A stretch of DNA of 64,000 bases, taken from assembly GCA_037893225.1 (NCBI GenBank), contig JAZGUH010000209.1, positions 434,001 to 498,000 of the forward strand. The letters run 5' to 3'. Position numbers and translations under genes: made by a program. Positions 32,871 through 44,800 of this stretch are shown piece by piece (position 1 is the first letter of the stretch; each line of letters starts with the position of its first letter). Source of the stretch: Hippasteria phrygiana. Taxonomy: Eukaryota; Echinodermata; Asteroidea; Valvatida; Goniasteridae. A model generated the notes under the pieces. That model saw nothing but the letters and a program-made list of their open reading frames with translations. It was not told the DNA's origin and ran no database searches.

Positions 32871-33236
32871 GGCGGAGATATGTCTACGTCTTTCAGCCTC
32901 AACTATCCGCAAGCATTTACTAACAAGTGTATGATGTTGCTGTCTGCTCTTGGTGTATAAATTAACGGACGTCCAGCTGTTGTCTATTCCTCGCTTTGCG
33001 ACGATCAATTTAGTTTTCAAGTGCATGTTGGAATGTTGAAATTTTCCTTTTAGTATTATATTATACATTGAACTAACTCATCCATAAAATAACCGTAAAA
33101 TTTACCGAGTCCTTATCACGACTGAACTTAAGACACCATTCAATCTGAAAAGGACGGGGTTGGATATAAAATACAGTGGTTGTTTCTATGAAATTGGCGG
33201 AAAACTTTAAATACTAATTTAAAAAGTATCCTATAT

Positions 33237-33473
33237 CCCCATCAACCACGCTCAACCCTTCATACGGGTGAAGCCCGTCAACCATACACGGTTCTACTAT
33301 AACCCCATCGACCACGCTCAACCCTTCTTCATACGAGGTGAAGCCCATCAACCATACACGGTTGTCCATTATTCCATGGAGGTTTTAATACCTCCATGAT
33401 TATTCCCATCAACCACGCACGCTCAACGCTTCATTATACGGGACGGAGTGAAGCCCAACAACCATGCACGATG
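33237..33473. repeat. Tandem repeat, three units of CCATCAACCACGCTCAACCC type
   Basis: Units begin at about 33237, 33303 and 33404 and contain CA(C/T)CAACCACG, CTTCATA and GTGAAGCCC(G/A)(T/A)CAACCA. The third unit is separated by a palindrome ATGGAGGTTTTAATACCTCC (33376-33397). Confidence 0.75.
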
Positions 33474-33663
33474 AGGCTTTATACAACACCTGAATAAATC
33501 CCAGCCATCCGATTGGTGGATCGTCGATCACGTGCATTGAATTATTCGTCCCATCGCACAACGCGAACCCGCACCGCCAAAAAAAGTTCTATCACATGGT
33601 TCTATCAAACGGTAACGCGTTTGATAGAACTTCCCCGCCGCGCGCTGCAACACGGCTGTCATT

Positions 33664-33741
33664 AGACTAGTTTCCGGTCCCTCTGTTGTCCTTCGGACTT
33701 CAATGTATATTATATACATACGGGGACCGGGAACCAGTCTA
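33664..33741. mobile_element. 78-bp hairpin insertion with AGACTAGTTTCCGGTCCC ends
   Basis: AGACTAGTTTCCGGTCCC pairs with GGGGACCGGGAACCAGTCT. Absent from the parallel position in copy 1, so it is a later insertion. Its ends match those of the 1-kb element at 60712-61731. Confidence 0.7.
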
Positions 33742-33759
33742 GGCTGTCATTCACGCAAA

Positions 33760-33976
33760 ATGGCAGACGGTGTTTCCGAACCGCGGTTTGTTTTCCTAAC
33801 ACAGACGACGAAATATTGGAACTCGTAGGCGATGCTGACGCTGCTAACACAAAGAGACAAATGAAATATGCAGTCAAATGATTAGAGGAATTTGCAAGAC
33901 ACGCAGGAACAACAATAAAGCTTTAACTTATTCGGAACTGGACCACTTTTTGTCGAGGTCATGCGGGACTGAGAAG
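33760..33976 (+). pseudogene. DUF3504/KIAA1958-like N-terminal exon, degenerate copy 2
   Basis: ATG at 33760 opens MADGVSEPRFVFLT in frame with the expected protein, then a two-base insertion (ACACAGACGAC versus ACAGACGAC in copy 1) shifts the frame. Downstream, stops and a short deletion (GAGGTCATGCGG versus CGCGGTTTTATGCGG) break it again. The breaks differ from those in copy 1, so both derive from an intact ancestor. Confidence 0.6.
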
Positions 33977-34178
33977 GTATTAAAACGGCACGTTGTACAC
34001 AAATATATCCAATGCATGCAATCTATCGGATTTATTCAGTCGTTGTATAAAACAAATAAAGAATGTTTCACATTCGTGCAATGGTAAGAATAATTTCATT
34101 CGGTGACAGATGGAATGTCCCATGACGGCGAAAAGACATGTCTTACGGGTGTCTCTGTGAATAAGCATGGAGGAATAA

Positions 34179-34316
34179 ACGAGTTTGATAATTTACTTTT
34201 GCAATGCAATGTGGGTAAAAGGTCACAGGTCAGCTGTACCAAAACAGCGTAAAATGCCCATACGACGAGGCGGAATTGGTACAGCTGACCTTTGACCTTT
34301 GAATTATCGAACTCGT
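34179..34316. mobile_element. Foldback element, 138 bp
   Basis: Left arm ACGAGTTTGATAATT... pairs with right arm ...AATTATCGAACTCGT, and GGTCAGCTGTACCAAAA pairs with TTGGTACAGCTGACC. One arm recurs at 26672-26758. Confidence 0.7.
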
Positions 34317-34364
34317 CTATTGAACGGTCAATTTCACTTTTTATCCGGATGGTAAGTGAACCTT

Positions 34365-34396
34365 TTACTAGTAGTAGTAGTAGTACTAGTAGTAGA
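34365..34396. repeat. AGT trinucleotide microsatellite
   Basis: TAGTAGTAGTAGTACTAGTAGTAG run of about 30 bases, interrupted once. Confidence 0.9.
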
Positions 34397-34399
34397 AAC

Positions 34400-35562
34400 C
34401 GAATCTAGTATTTTGTTGGGACTTCACTCGGACATATTTTCGGAATCACCACTCGACCACTGCAGAATTGCTTGGATTAGAAGAAGGAGCCTACTAATCG
34501 CGAAATCATGTCCAAATGTAAAAGAAAAACGAAAGAGGGTCCAAGTACATGTGAGCCGGACACTATATAATATACTTCTACCTCGTACTGAGTGTTGTTC
34601 TGACGAATGGAGCTTATCAGTCTGTACTGGTACCGGGAAACCAATAAGCCCCGGCCTCCTTGGCATATTGACCAACCACACCCCCGACCATGGGTATTAA
34701 TGTGTCAATGGGCGGGTTTATTCATCGGTCTAGTTCCACTTCACTGCACTTGTTTCGGGTGAACGAGCATGTGTCTGCGTCATAGAGTATTAATACATAG
34801 GTATGACATACATGACAGCCATCTTGCCCCTTAGTGCACTCTATTAATGGGCAAGAAGTGTCCACTAGCTTGAAAATTCCAGCTCTAGGCTCATATGTCA
34901 TGAGCTAAGAGCTGGAATTTTTAAGCTCGGTTGCCCACTTACATGGTGCACAGCCTGTGTAGTGTACTCTTTATTTAATGCACCTGTCCTTCCCCACCCC
35001 CTTGCTTCCCCCACCCCCAATGTGGGATTGTCATTTGTAAAGTGACCCATTTTATCCCTATATCCCTAGCAAGGGCACATTTCCGGCCACCACATATTCG
35101 CCACCAAATAAAACGGATGTTGACCTCGTCTTGTGTTTACAGTGAAGACAAATCCATTCGGCCATGCAAAACTGAAATCCTCTCGGGAAAAGTGTTTTTT
35201 AGGCCATATTTTGGGTGGGCCTATCGTTCGCACATCCAATCCTGTAGGCAGCCATATTGAAGCACCGGGAAGTTTGTAATTTTTGTTTTCAATTGGGACC
35301 CTTCTTTTTAAACTTTGTACCCCTCGGTACTGAACCTCCTTTTTTTCCTTGCTTAACTATCCCTAAAAATAAAAGGGGCCCCTTTTGAAACTTGCTGGTG
35401 TTTATAAAACCCCCAAATAGTGGTGACCATGATACCGAACTCTTTCTGCTCACTCTTTTTTTTTCTACAAACATACAGAAAGCGGCACCCGCAGATTCAT
35501 GTTTGTATCTCTGCCCCAAACAAATTCTTCCCAACTAACGCTTCCACGATTTGTAATTGCAG
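34400..35562. other. Region upstream of RNF180 exon 1
   Basis: Likely holds RNF180 promoter and any 5' untranslated exon, but none can be placed. A short inverted pair at about 34870-34925 (AAAATTCCAGCTCT and AGAGCTGGAATTTT) forms a hairpin. CpG-containing sequence is seen around 35070-35260. Confidence 0.35.
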
Positions 35563-35603
35563 GCCCCGCCTACAACCAAGCATACCATGTAGCTTTAAAA
35601 ATA

Positions 35604-35846
35604 ATGGCTTCAGAAAAAGCTGGCCAGCGTCAAGCATCATCGTTCAAGTGCCGCAGGTGCAGGGAGTTCCTCTTCAGTGGTTGCAGCGTTCTGCCCTCAG
35701 TTAATCCAGAAGATGGTGTCCGGAGAGGTAACCACGGCAACACATCACTACATCCTCCTTCAAATCGTCCATTTGGCATTCGCAGAGCATTGTGGTATAT
35801 TAGCGATGACGCCAGACCCCCTTGGATCCAAAGTGCAATTGAGAAG
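35604..35846 (+). CDS. RNF180: RNF180 exon 1 (start codon)
   Basis: ATG at 35604 opens [20 protein letters not shown]; ends [20 protein letters not shown] and donor GTACAA at 35847. A CAG acceptor at 35560-35562 and an open frame back to it (GPAYNQAYHVALKI) show that this exon begins at 35563 and is probably preceded by an upstream exon; the start was placed at the first ATG because the distance to the CxxC motif then fits the family. Confidence 0.88.
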
Positions 35847-38800
35847 GTACAAATTCATATCAAGAATTTCAAACACTTGTGTTAAATCATTCTCAAGTAA
35901 TAATTAGTGGTGGGATATAAATCCGGATTTTTTTTATATTCGGTTTGAATTCCACGACTAAGTTTTGATTTTGGAAACCGGATATTCAAAAGCAACCTTA
36001 AAAATAATTAAGCCCCCCATTTTTTGTAACACAAAAAACTGGAACATCCTCCAATTTGCTCCATGGTCTCTGAACTGCATTCACTCGCTAGTGGTCTTCT
36101 TGGTATACAGTCTGCCCATCCATTTTTTGTTTCAACATTACAGCTCTGGAGTGTTTTTGTAAAGGCCCAGTGGTCACTGAATCCTGCAAACTATATCCAG
36201 TCATTAGGAGGGCTTTTCATGCAGCACCTCACTCGTCACTTTTTGTTGGCATGACTACGAGCCAGATGGGAACTTCCGGTGAAATCAGATAATGTATTTG
36301 GTTTGAATAAAATGACATAACCGGATTTTTAAATCTGCAATTTCTCCCCACCGCTAGTAATAATTCTGTACAAAGCATGAAGCGAAACAGAGGAGCTCAA
36401 TTCATGCAAGTTGGCTATATCTGTGTCTGTTAGCTGATATTCAAACACTCGATAGGCTGTTGAGGGTACATACAGCAAAACAACTGGTGTGCAGTGCTCC
36501 AACCATCTTGGAAAAAAACCAAATCAACCTTCTGGCAAGAGCTTGTCCTCAGAATAAGAGTATTCACCTCCGATGACTGAATAAATCTGGAACCTTTTTT
36601 TATATGAAGAGTTTATTTCCAATAATAACAGGAAATAACATTGACAAAAAAGAAAACTTATTTTACCCTGGATGCAATGAACATGGAATATTTCTCACTA
36701 CATTTTACTAGTATTGTTTAAAAAAAAAATGGAAGAGCCAATAGAACCGACCAAAAGAGGGCAGTATGTTTTTTAAATTGGGTTTTGGAAAAAAACTCTT
36801 CATACAAATATCATGTGGTATTTATTTTGTAACTATGTCATATAATCGAATGATGCACTCATTATATCCTTCTCTTGTATCAAATTAGGCTCAGTGGACA
36901 AGGGGAAAGCTAGCTTGTCCGAAGTGCAGGGGTCGTCTTGGCTCATTTGATTTCCTAACCCCCAGCATCAGGCACAGCCAGGATCGTCAGCAGGCCTGGA
37001 CCTGCGTTCAGATTATCGCCAGCCGAGTTGATCACGAGACACACCGGCCCACCCTGGCAAGCCTGATTAGGGCTAACCGATTGTGGGTGAAAGGTCAAAC
37101 AGATCTTCCGGATAGCAGCCTGAAAGCCGATTATGCGATGTCGGCTGACAGTCACTCGCTTGGAGATAGTGGGGATGGTGCCCTTCCCAAGATATGCTGG
37201 TCTTTGAGTAGGGATGAGCTGGATTCCGTACAATTACTGAACATTCACGCTGACCCTAGCACGAATCTCGTCCTTGGTGAGCCTAAGAACACACAGACTA
37301 GAAATCACTTTGGAAGTGATCAACGGGAATGTCTCACAGTAACGACGGAGAAATCCTTGCAAAATTCAGAGTTTAAGACAAGGTCAGATATCAACGTGCC
37401 AAACACTTGTGAAGTCACAGAACCAAGTGTTCGAGCAGACTGGTCATCATTAAGAACTAAAGAAGGCAAGGACTACGCATCTACTTCCCAGAATCCACAT
37501 GGGTGTAGTCATGCAAGGCACGAGGTTAGCCTTAGAAATACTGGACGCTCTGAAAATGGACCCACTCACGTCAACTCAGTTGACGAGTTGATACAGTTTG
37601 GATTCGCTACTGCACGGCGTGATGAATCTACAAGGAACTATGAAGACACACAACATTTATTTACCGATGCTTGTGGGAGAAACAACTCTGAAAACCAAAC
37701 AGTCTTTGGCGGCACCGTAACATCAAACTTGGCCTTGCCAAGCCAAAGCATGCAAGTACAGCCAAGTCTTTACCAATCCGTGTCTTCCAATAGCCAGGAT
37801 TTGCACAGTGCACCAATTCAAATCCAAGATTGTCAACATTCAAATGAGGACAGCCAATCGGAAGAGAGCCTCGGCATTCTGAGAGGGAGCCTCGTTGATG
37901 GCACTACCTCACCTGAGCAGTGGCAAGGTTTCCTCGACGAACTCTTGTTGGAGCTCGATCGGGAGAGGCGTGGGGCTCTGATGTCGACCTGGAGGGGTCA
38001 CAGCAACATCAACCAGCTAGAGAATGAGATGGACGCTGACAGCCAGCAGAATGGTAACCTAGACAAAACTTTATTATCGCATCACTTGGTGAACTCATTT
38101 TTGTACATTTTACAGACAAAAAATACATTAACAAAAACAGGAAAAATACATTCAACAAAATATATATTTTTAAAGATTTAATATAGGTTTTCCCGCCCAA
38201 CTTCGTAAACTTCATCCGAATTAACGATAGGTTCATTGAATGCATGAAAGTACACAATTCAATGTCTGCAAACGAAATTGAAGGCTCAAAGTTTGAAAAT
38301 GAAGCATGGGAGCAACGAGCTGAGAAAAATCACTCGGACACGAATGCACGTTAATGAATTTGACTGCTGTTTTGCCGAATTCAGCCGGGAAAACCTATAT
38401 CACCCAGTTGTTTGAATAAAATAGCATGTATTGAAGAAGTAACAAAATTGAAAGCACATTACTGAATGTTATATAATATACTACCTGGGAGGAATTCGGT
38501 TCTAGATCTGAGTTTTGATGACAATGGACACTTTGACTACCGCTCAGCCTAGTATTAGCCTTGAATTACATGTTGGCCTACATGTAGCTAGCTAGCTCCA
38601 CATAATACATATACGGCGAACACCAATGGCACGCACGGTGCCTGCACGCACTGCCCCCGTACCACAGCCTTGATGATACTGTTTACTTCCGGGTGTTGCC
38701 GTTTTGTTAATGAATGAAGCTATTTTAAATCACGCGCGATCTGATTGGTCCTAAATTGAAACGTCGCGTTGAATTATTCATGACACATACGCGCGTGAAA

Positions 38801-41800
38801 AGCATGCCATCATCGCGTTGGTTCGCAAAGGTCAACGGTGACAAAAATTCCAGGTAGCTGATTGGACATTCGCAAATGCATAATTTAGATTCAGCTACGC
38901 AAACCAAGAAGCGATTGGCCATTGGGAAACATACGTTATTCATACTGGATAATTTACATATCCACTCACATGCATTGTGGGCAGATCGTGCGTGTAACAG
39001 ATCGGCGTTCGCCGTGATCTAGCTTGCAGCGCCGGGCGGGCCGGGCCGGGTGACCGCAGGCCAGGCTGAGACAGCACGCACAGCCTTGCTTTCAAGGCTA
39101 CCCAGTATGGGCAATCGGGTCTCTTCTGATTTCAAACAAAATAGCTTAAAACCTGGTCAATGGCACTTTTATTACTGCATACATACTTCAGTGGTAGAAT
39201 CAGATAAATTTTATACCAGACCAAAAATGCTATTAATGCCAGGTCAAGTCGGTATCCTGAAAATTTGCTTCTTGAATGGTCACTTTTGACCAGCACAGTG
39301 TTGGATCTCGTTTTTGCAACACAAGGGGTTCCAGGGAAGATGTCAGCGCCTGGCAAATCCCCTGGAACCCCTTCATTGAGCCTCTTTTATCGATACTATC
39401 ATTGAAGGTGTTCCAGTGGCCTTTCATCATCAGTTCCCCGTCCAAACTTTCAGGCACTCTACTCGCCTGGCTGTCTCATCACATCCTTTCACTGTTGTTG
39501 TTCCAAAGGCTAGTACTGTGAGATACGCTTCAAGTTTTTTCCCTCATACTGCCTCTCTTTGGAACTCCTTATCTGTAACCTGCTTCCCTTCCACATATAA
39601 TCTTTCACAATTCAAACAAAATGTGAAATCTATCCTTGTGATTTCTGTCTTTTCTAGCCCACACCGTGAGAGGCCTTTTGGCCTTGTGTTGGGCAGAGAT
39701 GTAGTCGAGTCCATCACAAGTCCCTGCAAGTCCATCACAAGCCCTCCAGTCCTAATCCCAATCACAAGCTATTCGAATGAGCTTTGACAAAGGCATTCCT
39801 TTGTCATTGTTCATCCAGTTACTTGTGACTGGCTTTATGAAAGGACTTTTGACTGGACCTGAGAAGAGATTTGCAGGGACTCGACTACAACTCTGGTGTT
39901 GGGCAATACCAATAAAAAAAATCAAGCAAATATTAAAAGTCGAGTGCAGTAAGACAATTCTGATCTGGCCCCCCCTGTGACTGTGTTAAAAAGTCCGACA
40001 AAGTTTGACATGCATGAGCTTGTGTGTGCCACATAAATACATCAAGGCTTGGGGCTCAGATTGATCTATTAATATTGCTTGTCATTTATTTTTGGGCGGA
40101 GGCGGAACAGATGAGGCAAGGATATCCCAGGATGAGAATATTGACGATGACCATGGGATGTCGGCCTACCTCCAGCGGGCCGTCCTGAGAGCCCAGAGGA
40201 GTGAGAGGAATAGGAGGAAGAGCGAGAGGAGGAAACTGCGGAGGCGAGAGCAATGGAGGGAAAAGAAGGAGGTGGAGGAACATGAGTTACATGAGGAGGA
40301 GCTGGTAAATGACCTTTAGCCATTTGGGAGTTAAACACGCCGTCAGACAACTCTATGGAATCATCTCTACGGATTGTCTCTTGAACCCCTTGTGTCCAGT
40401 TGTTATTGATGGGGGGCTGGTATGCTAAGAACGGGCTGTGGAAACAATAGGCATCACACTGAATAGAGTGGTCTTATTCATCGCATTTGGAGCCCCCTTT
40501 CATGTGAGCCCCCCCCCCCCCCCCCCCTCCCTTTCGTGTGAATGAAAGCTTTGTTTGAAAAAGCTTTGTCTATTTATTACATTCCCAATCAAGAACAATA
40601 TAGTTGAATCATTAATGGTTTGAGTATGTGCAGGAATGCACGTATAGATGACAAACGGCCAGGTGGCTATTCCCATCTTCCATATTTAAGAGGTGAAAGT
40701 GACAGGTCACTCACCCAGATCAGGCCATGGATGACATCATTTCTTTCCTTAAATTCTCATCTTTTGTGTCATATATTTATATTCCCATTTATAGAATCTT
40801 GATTGTGACCCCCAGAAGATCTTGACCCTACTGGGCACCCACCAGTCTGGCGTGTCGATCCGCGAAGCCCTAACCTGCCCCGTGTGCTTGGACCTCTATC
40901 TCAACCCCCACCACTGCCTGCCATGCCGGCACGTCTTCTGTGAGCCCTGCCTCCGCCGACTGGCCAACACCAGACAGACGTCAGTGACCACACCGTGCCC
41001 ACTGTGCCGAACGATCATACGGGATACAAGGTCACAAGATGGTGAGTTCCTTAAGCAATTTGTTTCGGTGTTGGGAAAACTACTTTGGGCACACATTTGT
41101 AAAACGAGGCTTGCATTGAAAAAGTAAAATGGAGAAATGACAATAAGGGAAGTTTTGCTTATAAATCTGGAATCTGTCCTCGGCACGGTTTTGAGCGGAA
41201 ATCAGTAGAATATCCTCAAACAAATGACAAGGTAATTTAATTAGTTGTCAGTGTAAAGTAAAGAATTACCTGTATGTCTATGAAAATCTGTCTTCCATGA
41301 ATATGTGACTACCGGTAATGCATTAAAACAATTAATGCAATTGCATAACCTTAAACCTCATCCCAACCCTAAACCAAACCCTCACCCCATGTTTCACCTT
41401 GCCCCGTTTCTCATTGTTTTGGTTTATGGTGGCTGGCTGACAGTTTGCGCACTCAGCGAGTCATTAACCGCTTGCGTACAGGTATTATATGGCCGCACCG
41501 GGGTACCATGCCAGCTTGTGCAGTCAAGCGTAACATACACAATACCCCAACAATGGATTGAAAATGCAGAGATTGGCGTGTATAGAGGTCAAAATTTTCA
41601 ATCCGCACGTATACATGTCATCCGTACGCAAGGGGTTAATCCAGAAGTCCCAAACTTAGGCCGTGTCTGAAATCGCTGCTATGGCTACGGCTATGGCTGA
41701 GCGAACCCCCAACAACAGCTGTAGCTGCAAATATATATACACCCTTAGTTTACTCAACAAAATGTAGGTGTTTTGTCTTGTAACTTCGGGTAATCTGCCA

Positions 41801-44800
41801 CACTTCCACTTAAAGGGGCTGTGTCGTCGCGCCATCTCGCGTTAACGAATCAAATATTGGAGTGCGCCCCCTTGCGCTTCATTTCGGTTATGTGCTATTT
41901 TTAACCTCCATCCGTTTGTTATGGCTGTTCTGAGAATTGGCTTTTGGAAACTACACCCCCTGGAACACGCACGCATGTCCAGCGTCTGCGTACTGAAATA
42001 CACATACGTGTACACACAGTCATGTAAACGGGTGCAATCGTGGACCTCCCATTGTTCCTCTTTTGTTTATACTCTAACTTTTTCGGAAGGCCTCCCATTG
42101 GTTTTGTACACGATTTTCAATCGTGGACGTTAGGTCAAACGTGGACCCCTTTGTCTACGCTCGAATTCTTTTGTCCTAGGTCCACGATTGCCGGCATATA
42201 CAAACTCACGTATACTTATAAACAAGTAGCACACATCGTGGCACTCAGTTCTCTAAGAGTAAGATTATTAGACAAAACGTTCATATTTTATCTGTTTATT
42301 TCATAAAATTTCATTCACATGTAGGCCTACACAAGTGCCATGGAATATTTGTCTGAAAGTTGCATAGAATTGGAGGTTGGCGATATAGAAGTAAAACCTT
42401 ACGCTGGAGAACCTATGACATGTACATGTCGAAACTCTTGCCAGAGAGGACGACTCGGCACACGGGGTGCTTGTCCATGTAAATGTGCACAGCAAAACTG
42501 CAACGTGTCTTGTCGCTGTGAGACAGTTCGCGCTAAATTTTGTACACAAATTCCCACAGGCGGGGTATCCGTAAAAGGGTCTATGTATTATGTGTACATT
42601 CATTTGGATGTATCTTGTTCGTATCTTGCTTGTAAACTTAGGTCGATAAAAAGCTTCAGGTTTATTTTGACCCGTCACTTCAATAACAAAATTATCATGC
42701 TACTAAAAGAGGGGTAGTGGCTGCAGACAGTTCTTTAGCAGCGAAAAAATAATTAAAATCTAGAACTTAGAAGTACATTTTTTTTAAACAGTTGATAGAT
42801 GGAGCTGAAACAACTTCACTTGGTCGCTATTCCAATGGCACTTGTCGACAAATCGCTGTGTGAAACAATATTTCCGCACATCAAGTCTACATGTAATGTA
42901 TAGTCAACATGTACAGTACATACATTACATGTACTCGGTATGTGAATTGTTCATGTCATAAAAAGTAATAAGCGAATAATTCGTGCAAAACAGGTGAAAA
43001 TTAGGGTTGTTTGAATATTTGTCGGTGTTTATTTCTTTGTTTCTTCGGTAGTCATCTTTATCATAGTGATGTGGGGATCTGTGCGCCAGTGGCGTAAACA
43101 CGGGGAAGGAGTTCAGGGGCCCGCCGATTTGTATTTCTTTTTTGTTTCGTAAAATTAAAAAGGGGAAATTGTACACAAAGTGATGTTTCAAATTTCAAGC
43201 GGTGTTTGGGGCGGGGGTATCTCCCGTTGAGAAAAAGTTCAAGATGCAGTACTTCGTTGACAAATTCAATAATCATCCCCACTTTTCGACACGGATTTAC
43301 TCGCCACTGGTGAAATCTCATTTCATTGGCGTATATTATTTATTGGTAATAACTGTTATTATTGTGTTTATTATTTGATAGTGTTGAAATAACTCTTATG
43401 GTGTAACTTTCCATAAAGTCCTGCCGTCAAATGTAACACAAGGTCGTGGACTCAATATCGCCATCAGTATAGCTGTTTTACTTTGATTTGCTCATCATTG
43501 CACGCACAGCAGATTTTAGTCGAAATTTATTTCGATACATAGGCCTACAACTTTATTTTTGTGTAGGAAGGGGCTGGTGCATTATTTATTTTACAATTAT
43601 AAATACAGATTTACTTATTTACTTATTTTCGTTTGGTTCTGTCATGGTACATTTTGGCCGGTGGGGTGTCACGGACTATGTTTGACTGTAGCTTATCATA
43701 TATTTATGGCATATGATGCACAATATGGGGCAGAGGGAACCCCCCCTCTTTTGTGTTGGTCATTGTGTTCCCGGAATCTCAGGAATTCTTTTCAGAAGTC
43801 TAGGGGGGATGTGTTAGGTAACAATAGTCTGGAGATTGTATAGGGTATAGGGACAAAAAGGGGGGTACCCCTCTGCCCCATATCGTGCTGGGTATAATGT
43901 TTGGTGGCACAAACACATACAAAATACTTGTACATGCAGTATGTATTATAACTACAGGATCATGCATGCAGCAGTCATTGCAATTGTAATCTGATCGAGC
44001 GCGGTCGTGGGGTATTATTTGCAGTTACTGGGTTCATCTGCGTTCATCAGTTCGGGATTCAGTGTACAGCCGCAAGCCTGCTATGATCGTGACGACACAG
44101 CCCCTTTAAGTTCCAATTGTGATTTTCATAAACAACTTCGGTGGGGGAACAGTATAAGGCATTCCAGTATTTCATGACAGTCGTGGTCTAAGCCCAGGAA
44201 AAAAACTTAATTCAAATGTAGTATACAATATGTGCTTTTGCTGTAATTTTTAGAAAAGAATGGATTTGGGGGTTATCATTTCATAGCAAATACTGTAACA
44301 CTGACCTGTTTAAAGTTTTGTGTGCATAGATGATGGGAAAACTGAGGGAAAATGCTGTTCTTGTAGTGTGGTTCCCTAACCATACTTCAGACAAAAAGGA
44401 GCAATATAGAGTACCGAAGTCCGACGACACGACAACTGGCTCCAAACAAATGGAGATTTCGACTTATTTGTTAAAAGCCTGTCATGCAAACACATTGACG
44501 CAAATTAACAACAATATTCTGGTTCTAAACAGTGCATTGACGTCATCACTTCGGTACTCTATATAGACGTCGGGGAACTAGACTAGCCGGCTTCCACCCG
44601 TTCACAGATTTGTAACCAATTGCCAAACAAAATGTTAACTGAAGTTGGGTAATTGGGGCAGTATTTTTTTTAAAGTCAGTTTTTTTTATGTTTGCAAATG
44701 TTGTATATTACCTTTGACAGAGTTGACAGCTGCCATTGAAGAACTGTTCCCACGCCTGATCGGGCACCGCAGACAGGCCGAAAGAAAGACGCTCAACAAG

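Larger units (their letters stand above)
33480..34135 (+). mobile_element. Second copy of the gene-derived-exon repeat, 3' truncated
   Basis: Starts TTATACAACACCTGAATAAA as in copy 1 (28466). It is interrupted by a hairpin insertion at 33664-33741, then carries the exon-like sequence and only the left arm of the terminal hairpin, ending near GGAATGTCCCATGA. Internal palindrome TTCTATCAAACGGTAACGCG and its partner at 33599-33631. Confidence 0.7.
41814..44105. mobile_element. 2.3-kb TTAA-flanked transposon (piggyBac/Kolobok-type) remnant
   Basis: Perfect 15-bp ends AGGGGCTGTGTCGTC and GACGACACAGCCCCT, flanked by TTAA on both sides (41810-41813, 44106-44109). Long enough to have held a transposase; what remains is a cysteine-rich frame at 42340-42717. 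It contains a nested MITE at 42014-42209. Lies inside RNF180 intron 4. Confidence 0.82.
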
